DNA from: Pseudeuparius sepicola
Taxonomy: Eukaryota; Arthropoda; Insecta; Coleoptera; Anthribidae
NCBI GenBank assembly: GCA_963920635.1
Contig: OY987307.1
Span: 2,232,001 to 2,296,000 of the forward strand
Direction of reading: 5' to 3'
Length of the DNA stretch: 64,000 nucleotides
Of this stretch, positions 55,956-64,000 are shown one piece after another. The notes under the pieces are model-generated. The model was not told the DNA's origin. It saw only the letters and a list, made by a program, of their open reading frames with translations, and ran no database searches. Each line of letters begins with the position of its first letter. Within the stretch, counting starts at the first letter, position 1. The position numbers and the translations under genes are program-made.

Positions 55956-57679
55956 CCTCTATATTTTGACATCAAAATTAATTGAAATTATATGCCGTTC
56001 CAAGTGTCATTTTTTGTATACTTAGTATATTGTTCCCCCCGAAAAACCAGTCATTGATTCATTAATTTTTTTTACTGCTGATTCGTTCGTTTCTATACTA
56101 AATGTTTAGAATAGATCGCTGTGATTGTTGGCAAAAAAACAAAATTTAGTTAGAAACAGTGGCACCTGTTCCGACGCTATCGACACCGTGCCGGCGTCAG
56201 TTGTCTGTTTTATATTGAGGTTAGGTTTTCGATGACGGCAAAAGTGTACATACAGGCGGAGAATATCTTGTTTTTGCCTAGAGTGAATTGTTCGTTTTAT
56301 TGTTTACGGTAGGGACCTAACCGAAGATGTTGATATAATATATTGCTGTATTATAAATTGGTTTTTTTGATATGAGAGTATGTAGTTGAAAATACAAAAT
56401 GTAAATGTTGTTAGAAATGCGTGGCGCCGGCACTGTATCGAACATTTTACGCCGATTTTTATTTGAAAAGAAGCATGACGCAAGGGTTATGCATACAGCA
56501 GAATATACAAGAAATTTTGTAGGTCCTTATATAATTTGTTGCTGTATTTAGCCCTAAAGAGAATACATTCCATATGTAACAAAAGGTTTCGGAGACGGAA
56601 AGGTCCGAGCCAACCTCCAAAAAGTGACAAACTGTTATAGAGAGGTTGTCGTACTCGCCTTCCGTCGTTTTGAGCTGAGAGTTTGTTGTTTTTTTTTATC
56701 TAAGTTTTTGACAGTTGTATTATCCTCGTAATAAAAAATGAGCTTTTTTGTGTGTTACTATTAAGGACTAAGAATCAAATAACCGTAACGTCTTTTTAGG
56801 TGTAAAACCACAATAATTATGTAATAAATAAATAAATGTATATTAAAATAACAACAAAAAATATGTTGGGAGTTTTATTTTACCTGTTTACAAACACCGA
56901 ATGGTACAAAAAAATGAATACTGTTATTTTAACTAGGGTTTGCTAAAAAAGGACCCCTAATTTTTACTGGTATAGTCCAAAGCACGAAAGAAAACGTTTC
57001 TAAAGAATGCGGGCAGCGTTGCGAGATTTCCTATACGAGTAGTCGTTATTTATTGGCGAATACAAGTTTTATCATATTGAAGCCGAATTTCTGAACTCTG
57101 TTATACCGAAAAAATAAAGCTCGCATCACGGGACCGCTTACACATTTTTGTTTATCATTTATTTTTAACGCGGTGTGATAAAACACCTATTATATTTTTT
57201 TCAACATCGTCGCGTCTACCATCGCCTTTGAAATACGGCAACACAGCACTTCTGCGAAGGAGTCAGCTGACAAAACCAGTTAGCCAACGCGTTTTGTGCC
57301 TGTTTCTATAGTACGTAAAGTTAACTGCGTATTTGGGCTACCATACAGACCTCATTTTTTTATGCCGCTGGTAAGTTTTTTCCGCCGGCTCAGAGAGCTC
57401 AGTGGCGTTTCGTATGTTCGGGAGTTAACATGTGCAAAATGAGTAAACGGGGAAGAACGTTGCATCCTCAAGCACGAGAAATAATTGCCAATGTTATAAG
57501 GGTTTGCCTTCCTCCATAGTCTAAGGCATCACCGTTAAGAATAATATTAACAATAAATTAAATAACAATTATATGAAAATTAAGTCAGTGAGTTACACAA
57601 AATTGAGCTACGCCCCTCAACTGTGACTAATTCTATAATATTTGCGAGTTCTTCCCCCTTATGTCGCACGCATTCTGCC
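55956..57679. other. intergenic DNA, no gene recognised
   Basis: No motif-bearing frame or repeat border was found. Short runs resemble promoter-less AT-rich repeat DNA with some CG-containing stretches (56150-56280, 57160-57300). Confidence 0.3.
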
Positions 57680-57793
57680 GTAAGGACTATAGAAGTTGAT
57701 ACAGCAAACACCACAAAAACAAAACATGGATCACTAACATCTTCAGCAGAGGAATCTTGGGTGGTATCTGGTATTTAAATATATCAACCAGAT

Positions 57794-58917
57794 TCAGTCT
57801 TGATGTAAAAAATTTTAACCACAGGTAGAAGAAAAATTGCTTAATATGAATCCGACATTAAAAAATTTTTGAAGTCAACCAAAAATAATTTTCCAAATTG
57901 CATTAAAACCCCTTCTTAACGGCGCTTTCCTAGTCAGCTAGTAAGCTCGCGCGTCAAGACTTGTGCGCAGTTGCCAATTGCACAACATATCGTAAATTTA
58001 TTTGTTTTTTTACTTGTTCACAGAAATTATTTCAAAAATGTAGAAATTCTGAGAAAACACTAAAAGGTCGATATTTTTTTGGTGGTTTTTAAATTTTCAG
58101 GGAAACATTTTTCTGTTGTGGCGATAAAAACATCAGGGTTTATCTTAATTTATTACCTTTTTGACTAGCTTTTTGATTTTCTAATGTAAATCTTTTTCTT
58201 CTTTTGTAAAAAATATCATTATAATGTCCAAAAATGTATTGAGAATTAATACTGTGCACAAAATGCCACCAGTAACTTGACCACACAGATTCAAGGCACA
58301 AGTTTATTCTGTTCGTGAGCGTCAGATCTTAGCATCTCCTAGCCCGTAGGTATAATAAGAAATCTGTTGTGATACAGTAATAAGCCCACCGGCATATAAT
58401 AAAACTGCCAATTTATGATGGGATACCTACTTCCGTAAGATTGTGGCAATTTTTTCGTGGAGCAGGCGGGTTCTACCTGCCTTGTCGCCTGTCGTACACG
58501 GAATGTGGGAGCACGAGCATGGTGAGGATGGTATCGAAAAATCTGGCGGTAGCAGCGGTTCACAGCGTCGATCCACGGGAAGAGTAGAGAGGCACGTGCA
58601 CTTCCCTCTGCCTTCCACTCGACACTGATGGACGTGGCGGGTGGCCGGGTGGTGATAGTACTGACATACTGGCAGTGGCGGCAGGCCCGCGGCGGCTCGG
58701 CCTGTCGCGGAGGGGACGTTCACCCGATCAGGATCAGCTGTCTACGCAGCTAGTGGACTGTGCGCACTGGCAACGCAGTGCGTCGCAGCCTACCGGAGCG
58801 CCGAGTTACTGGGGACTAGGGATTTGCCCCATGTTTTAGACTTCTTCAAAAAAATTGTTTTTCGCATTTTCCTTTTTAGTAGGCGTGTGTGGTTAAAATT
58901 TTTTACATCATGACTGA
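57794..58917. mobile_element. 1.1-kb element with 30-bp inverted ends
   Basis: TCAGTCTTGATGTAAAAAAT at 57794 through TTTTAACCACA is mirrored at 58888-58917 with one mismatch over 30 bp. The interior 58270-58810 is GC-rich and on the minus strand contains an AATAAA near 58292, as an antisense LTR might. TTTTAACCACA also occurs in the arms of the 15.6-18.5 kb element, suggesting relationship. Confidence 0.6.
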
Positions 58918-59456
58918 ATTACCTTGTATATGAATAGATGACTCACTCTAATACAAATAAATCGGTTTTATTTTGCTTCTACATTAGCGGGACGGAGGAG
59001 GGGGGGGGGGGAAGAAGACGAGGTAATTTGTTTACATTGGCACTTCTTAACTTTAGTCTCCTATTTTGTAATGCATAATAAATAGTTTTTTGATAGACTT
59101 GTATATCGTATATATGCTTTGAGATACTTATATTTACAAAATAACCTAAATTGTATCAAAAAACAACCTAACCTATATATTTTGTGGAAAAAAACTGGAA
59201 CCCTTGAATGTGCCAACAATGACATCTTTTTAAAATCGTGACACTATGTATCGTTGCCTATAATACTTTTCTATGTTTCGTACCTACATTATAAATATTA
59301 CATAGATTTATTACTTTTTTAAGCAGATAAATAACGTCATTTTTGGTTTTAATATATATAGATAATAATAAAAGACTTGACGTTAAAACTAAAATCTCAA
59401 AATAAATATTATTTCAGTTTGAAATGTTATATGCAATTAGGTTAGATTTGGACCGA

Positions 59457-60340
59457 CACTATATTAAAGATCCGAGCATGATGTCATATTTCATTGTTGT
59501 TTACGGACTGGGGTGGCACCACTCGACGAAAAAAATGGCGGATTATTATAGGTTATAAGGGGGTATTCTGTGGTTATTGGCATGTCAGTTACTGAAGTTT
59601 AAAATGTCCCAAATCTTAAATATCCAGCTTTATTACGATTTGCCTTCTTTTTATGGTAACGAATTGTCTTTGTGTCCAGTATTTAGCAGTTTTATCCTAT
59701 TAACACAGCTTTTATAGGTAGATTTGATTGTGATAACATGAAATTTCCATGCGCATGAAGAAAATGGTATGCACACTGCCCAGACCATTAGGTGAATTGC
59801 AGAAGAATAATCACTATTTTGGAATTATGGGATGATCTGATCAGCCAGCTGAAGAAGCGAAAATTCTAGATATTATTTTGGAAGAGTATTTTGTAACGTA
59901 TGCAAGAATGAAAATAGAAAATTTTGTTTATAGCTCCAAAGCGAACCAATAGTCCTCCATATAAAGAAGAAACTTGAAAAATCTAATGCGTTTCATGCTT
60001 ACTTACACTACAACTAGCCATGGACTTCATTTCAAACCAAAAGGTACCAAAAATACTCTTGCTTGCTTTTTAGACTCGCTTTTCTTAAGAAAATGTATGG
60101 AAATATGCCATGTGAACGTGTCAAATTGGAGGGACATAACAAACAAATATTTAATTTTATTTTCGATATTAAATTCGTTGTAACAGACACATTTGCATGT
60201 TTTTATTTTATAAAAGCTTCTGCAACAATGGCGTTTTAACATTAAACCACTGTGTAAATTTGTTTTGTCGTGTGGCGCCAGTGGCGATCGCTTGAAACAG
60301 CGCTATGCACAGGTCTTTAATATAGTGTTGGTTCCAGGTT
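59457..60340. mobile_element. CTGGACC element, inverse copy
   Basis: Inverse copy of 39530-40367 with ends ACCGACACTATATTAAAGA and CTTTAATATAGTGTTGG. Flanking AAATCTAACC and GGTTGGATTC (inverse AATCCAACC) fit a target duplication in the host repeat, whose uninterrupted form at 33050 reads ACAAATCTAACC. An open frame MYGNMPCERVKLEGHNKQIF is shared with the other copy, function unknown. Confidence 0.8.
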
Positions 60341-60981
60341 GGATTCGTAAAAAATCGACAATTCACAAATAATAACTAGGAGGATTGTGTCTACAGAGAA
60401 CTTTTATCACATCGATTGTACCTAGCGCCATCTGTTGAGAGCAATTTTGGTTTATTTTTTATTTAAAAAGAGGAACTGGCAAAAATGAAATATTTCAGGG
60501 GAGTCTACTAAACCTCTATTATCCGTCTGCCTGCAGTTTTCTATATGACCAGACTAGCCCATTAGTAGGTTCTCGATTTGATTCTTGTTGTTTCATGCGC
60601 TTGAAGATAAAGTAGTATATGTTATTCGGAGTAGAAGGTATTTTCGTGCTTCGGCCAGTTGTCGGCTTCACCTTTGGTTCGGCTGTCAGCACAAAAAGAT
60701 CCACTTCTGCTCCTTGTGGCATAATCTATTATTTTTTCTATGAGCAATGCCATGTCGCTAAATGACATTTTAAACATGACAATTACTGACAACTGCAGTT
60801 GTCAACATTACTAAATAATGTTTGTTTATAGAACTTGTTGCATAATATACTATTTTTGCTTCTTCACAATAAGGACACGATGTAGTTACAGAGCGCTCCT
60901 CGAAAACAGCACGAAATAAAACACATATTGTAACTTAATTCTAATATATTACAACATCATATAACGATAGATAATACAGAG

Positions 60982-61305
60982 TTAAATATACTCAGATATG
61001 AAGATCTTCCTGAAGTCGGGTACGCTGTTCACGAACTTGTTGTTGTTCCTGACGTCTTCTATGTACACTGTGCTGACGTTCTTCGGCAGGTACTCGGCTG
61101 ACTTCATCTTCTGCTTCGGGTCGTCGGGCGGCTGGTACTGCCTCGCGTCCCTGTCGTCCAACGCCATGCTGTACGAGTTCGACCTCCGCAACGTCGCCTG
61201 GCGGTTGTTGTTCTCCTCCATGAAGATCTGGAAATTCTCGAGCGAGTGCTTCGAGTTCGACCTCCGGATCGTGGCGATCTGCGGCGCCTGGGTCATTATC
61301 GAACT
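60982..61305 (-). CDS. unnamed gene, last coding exon
   Basis: 324 nt including TAA at 60982-60984, acceptor TTTGCAG ending at 61306, phase 0. It encodes SSIMTQAPQIATIRRSNSKH, then ATLRRSNSYSMALDD, a Q/P-rich linker, YLPKNVSTVYIEDVRNNNKF and a terminal PDFRKIFISEYI. Two RRSNS boxes about 30 residues apart look like basophilic-kinase or 14-3-3 sites (inference). Codon use is GC-rich like calsyntenin and unlike the repeats, which supports a real host gene. No domain was recognised. It converges on calsyntenin, 12.5 kb away. Confidence 0.85.
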   Translation of the reverse strand, partial: SSIMTQAPQIATIRRSNSKHSLENFQIFMEENNNRQATLRRSNSYSMALDDRDARQYQPPDDPKQKMKSAEYLPKNVSTVYIEDVRNNNKFVNSVPDFRKIFISEYI

Positions 61306-61357
61306 CTGCAAAGCGAATTGGTGGTACGATTGAAGAACATTTATTCATCTGACTAAC

Positions 61358-61624
61358 CTCCTGAGACTTGAACCCCTCCATGCTGCTCCTGCTGTTCATG
61401 TCGAGCCTGTAATCGCCGCTAAGCCTGCCGCCGCCGTCCACCGGCGGCATTCTCGACGACCCGGTCTGGAAGAATTCGAAATCGCCGTTTGCCTCCGTCG
61501 TGATGGAGTTGCTCGAGCTCAGCGAGTCGTAGTTCTTGACGCTCACTTCGAACTCTTCGTCGTCCGACGAGTACTGCGGCGTTTTCGGCGACTGCTTCTG
61601 GTGGTGGCTGTGTTGTTGATTGTT
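61358..61624 (-). CDS. unnamed gene, penultimate exon in window
   Basis: 267 nt, 89 codons, phase 0 at both ends. Acceptor CTTCAG ends at 61625 and donor GTTAGT begins at 61357; the following intron is only 52 bp. It reads NNQQHSHHQKQSPKTPQYSS, then DDEEFEVSVKNYDSLSSSNS and RLDMNSRSSMEGFKSQE. It is polar, serine-rich and acidic and looks intrinsically disordered, suggesting a cytoplasmic regulatory or scaffold tail (inference). Confidence 0.82.
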
Positions 61625-61681
61625 CTGAAGAATGGGGGCAAAATATTACTCGACAATGTTTGTTTAGTTTAGCTTAGTTAC

Positions 61682-61832
61682 CACGAGCATTTCTTGATGT
61701 CTGATTTCGCTCAGCGAGTCGTCGCTTTTGCTTAATCTGAACTTGTTGATCCTCAACAGGTTCCTGGAGTTCTTGATCATTTGATTGTTCAAGTTCGCCT
61801 TGAGATTGTAGCTGGGTATGTTGATGTCAGAA
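61682..61832 (-). CDS. unnamed gene, upstream exon
   Basis: 151 nt. Acceptor TTTTCCAG ends at 61833, donor GTAACT begins at 61681, phase 2 in, 0 out. It encodes SDINIPSYNLKANLNNQMIK, then NLLRINKFRLSKSDDSLSEI and RHQEMLV. SKSDDSLSEI is another serine/acid cluster. Further 5' exons must lie beyond 61833. A hAT element begins 96 bp upstream and continues to or past the window edge, so the next exon is probably outside. Confidence 0.8.
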
Positions 61833-61928
61833 CTGGAAAATGGCCGTGCGTTATTTAAGGCACATAAGTAGGTCAACTCGTGATTCTTTGACCAGCAGTA
61901 ACTCCTTGTCGTTGAAGTAAACAACGGT

Positions 61929-64000
61929 CAGAGCTGGACAGATCTATTTAAAAAAGATCGTTTTAAAGATCTAAGATCGCGATCTTGATCTTAGATCTAG
62001 ATCTTTTTTGTCTCACTATAGAACGATCTTTTTTAAAAAAATATAAATTGCATAAATAATCGGTCAATACGTTTTTACAAGAAAAGTCTAATTCTCCATA
62101 GGTATATCAACTGATTAATTACGTAACCAGTTCAGTTAGAGTATTAACTTTACGTAACTAGTTACGTAAAATTTTACTTTACACAGCTAGTTACGTAAAA
62201 CTGGACGTATCATCACTTGCTCAGGTTTTGAAAGATGTCACTTTATACTATGTTAATATTAGGAAAAGTATTTATAGACATCTATATCTATTAACTATAC
62301 AGGGGGGCCCACCACGAACTGCATCGATCTATATATGGAAAAATAAAAGTAGGAAAATTCTGAAAATTTGGCACCTTACCAATGCCGATAGGCGCTGCTC
62401 AACTAAAATATTTTGGTGAATCTGGCACTTCCGGTTATACCGGAAGTCGATATCAACTTTCTTATATCAAATGGAACACCCTGTATATTATTGCATTTTT
62501 GGATTCTAGGCATCATTTTGGAACAAAAACATGCAACATACCCTATGTCTAAATCCAACCGTTTTTGAGATATTTGCATTTTTCCGAAAAAAATTACAGG
62601 TGCAGACCTAAAGTCAATTAGCAATTTATAGGAGGAAACCGCGAAATTTCAAAACGAATTTTTGGCATCGTGTAACAGAAGCCCTGGCCTAGTGATCTCT
62701 GCTGAGAAATAAATCCGTTTTTATACAGGGTGTTCACAAAATATGAATAAAAATTACATTCAAAATGTGCTTAAATCTCGAAATTTTCAAATGGAAACCC
62801 CCATTTTTTGTAATGCGATCTTATTCACCACAAAAAATGATGACAACTTTGTGTAAGGTTTCCTAATTTACGAAAAACCCACTTTTGGCCCACAAAATGC
62901 GGGGTTTCCTTAACGCTTGGAAAATCATATTAGCCGTGGACGTTGAAAAGACAATCGCGGCTGAGGAAATGTCACTTGGTTTATAATAATGCCGGCGCGC
63001 TTAAATTACACAAACGAAGGTTATCTAAATTTGTTTATTATCTACGGAGAATGCAACAAAGTAATATCAAGAACGTGCGGTACATAATCTTCGTTTGGGT
63101 AATTTAAGCGCGCCAGCATTATTGTTGACAATAATTTATAAACCAAGTGACATTTCCTCAGCCACGATTGTCTTTTCAACGTCCACGGCTAATATAATTT
63201 TATATTATAAGCAAACTTCGCCTTTTATGGGTGAAAAGTGGGTTTTTCGTAAATTAATCGAAAATTACTGCATTTAGGTATAGGAAACCTTACACAAAGT
63301 TGTCATCATTTTTAGTGGTGAATAAGATCGCTTTAAAAAAATGGGGGTTTTCATTTGAAAATTTTGAGATTTAAGCACATTTTGAATGTAATAATTTTTA
63401 TTCATATTTTGTGAACACCCTATAAGAACGGATTTATTTCTCAGCAGAGATCACTAGGCCAGGGCTTCTGTTACACGATGCCAAAAATTCGTTTTGAAAT
63501 TTCGCGGTTTCCTCCTATAAATTGCTAATTGACTTTAGGTCTGCACCTGTAATTTTTTTCGGAAAAATGCAAATATCTCAAAAAAGGTTGGATTTAGATA
63601 TGGGATATGTTGCATGTTTTTGTTCCAAAATGATGCCTAGAATCCAAAAATGCAATAATATACAGGGTGTTCCATTTGATATAAGAAAGTTGATATCGAC
63701 TGCCGGTATAACCGGAAGTGCCAGATTCACCAAAATATTTCAGTTGAGCAGCGCCCATCGGCATTGGTGAGGTGCCAAATTTTCAGAATTTTCCTACTTT
63801 TATTTTTCCATATATAGATCGATGCAGTTCGTGGTGGACACCCCTGTATAATATCATGAATTTTGTTCAAAGATCTTAGATCATTTAGAGGATCTTAGAT
63901 CGTTTAGAAGATCTTAGATTGTTTAGAAGATCTTAGATTGTTCAAAAGATATTAGATCGATTGATCTTTTTTAAATAGATCATGTTTAGACGATCTTTGA
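61929..64000. mobile_element. hAT-like element with GATC-rich ends, running off the window
   Basis: CAGAGCTGGACAGATC at 61929 is followed by the GATC array, inverse to 1-209. At 63870-64000 another GATC array (GATCTTAGATCGTTTAGAAG and repeats) probably marks the approach to the other end. If so, the element spans more than 2.07 kb and contains the foldback at 62298-63848. No transposase frame was recognised. Confidence 0.6.
62298..63848. mobile_element. composite palindrome made of three TACAGGG elements
   Basis: TACAGG at 62298 to CCCTGTA at 62485 is a 188-bp unit, and the inverse unit is 63661-63848. Between them another foldback runs from TACAGGGTGTTCACAAAATA (62724) to 63422. All DNA between is also mirrored, so the whole 1.55 kb is one continuous palindrome. 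Mirrored open frames at 62403-62624 and 63522-63770 are almost identical and look incidental. Confidence 0.82.

Larger units (their letters stand above)
57680..60562. repeat. dispersed repeat, copy 2 (inverse of 32807-33400), broken by two insertions
   Basis: Inverse matches to the 33-kb copy are found at 60562-60346, 59456-59245 and 57815-57680. The first gap is exactly the CTGGACC element at 59457-60340. The second contains an element with 30-bp inverted ends (57794-58917) and unassigned DNA with a G run at about 59000. The match order proves they are insertions into one older repeat. Confidence 0.7.

Noticed and set aside
58427..58723. 98-residue Cys-rich frame on the minus strand
   Set aside because: Located in a GC-rich possible LTR fragment. 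The cysteine spacing fits no known finger and the frame has no start or splice context.
62403..63770. Nearly identical 73- and 82-residue frames in opposite orientation
   Set aside because: They come from the two arms of one palindrome, cross element tips and lack any family motif.
1..64000. Search for tRNA, rRNA and CRISPR-like arrays
   Set aside because: No cloverleaf with A and B boxes, no rRNA core words and no regularly spaced direct repeats with unique spacers were seen. The repeats present are transposon-type.

Overview
This 64 kb window comes from an AT-rich animal genome, most probably an insect and perhaps a beetle. I infer this from an intron-rich neuronal gene whose short GC-rich exons lie in a sea of DNA transposons, inverted-repeat MITEs and 5'-truncated LINEs with pentanucleotide tails. 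No bacterial operon, phage, CRISPR array, rRNA or tRNA was seen.

Host genes. The main gene is calsyntenin (Cals/CLSTN) on the plus strand. Twelve exons between 890 and 48449 join in frame at every junction. They encode about 727 residues: the end of the last cadherin repeat, the LamG-like domain, the membrane-proximal ectodomain, one transmembrane helix and a cytoplasmic tail with two kinesin-light-chain-binding WD motifs. Exons for the signal peptide and most of the cadherin region lie upstream of the window. A second gene, on the minus strand and converging tail to tail, occupies 61832 to 60982 (last three exons, serine-rich protein with a duplicated RRSNS motif). I could not name it.

Repeats. 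Introns and intergenic DNA are almost wholly transposon-derived. (1) Long inverted-repeat (foldback) elements ending in TACAGGGTG or similar recur at 10.9-12.4, 15.6-18.5, 18.7-19.8, 33.8-35.0, 51.9-53.5, 54.6-56.0 and 62.3-63.8 kb, often concentrically nested. An empty site shows that one inserted at TA. (2) hAT-type elements with exact 8-bp target duplications lie at 8869-9422, 12881-13969 and 22137-22633, and GATC-rich hAT ends sit at both edges of the window. (3) THAP-domain fragments occur five times. One, in intron 1, looks like a small nested multi-exon gene. (4) Jockey/CR1-like LINE remnants sit directly against the splice acceptors of the first and last visible calsyntenin exons.

Most striking. 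Many of the short elements keep only a small piece of a transposase, usually a DNA-binding domain (BED, THAP, DUF4817-type HTH, mariner-type HTH) and sometimes a dimerisation or extreme C-terminal tail, with no catalytic domain nearby. In one foldback (54554-55955) the palindrome arms run past the ATG and into the HTH coding sequence. This suggests foldbacks arise by inverted duplication of one end of an autonomous element. Other notable items are a 1-kb tandem duplication that made a truncated, stop-terminated copy of calsyntenin exon 6 just upstream of the real one, a near-perfect 241-bp hairpin with a paralogous empty site, and a GC-rich intron insert flanked by an exact 12-bp direct repeat.
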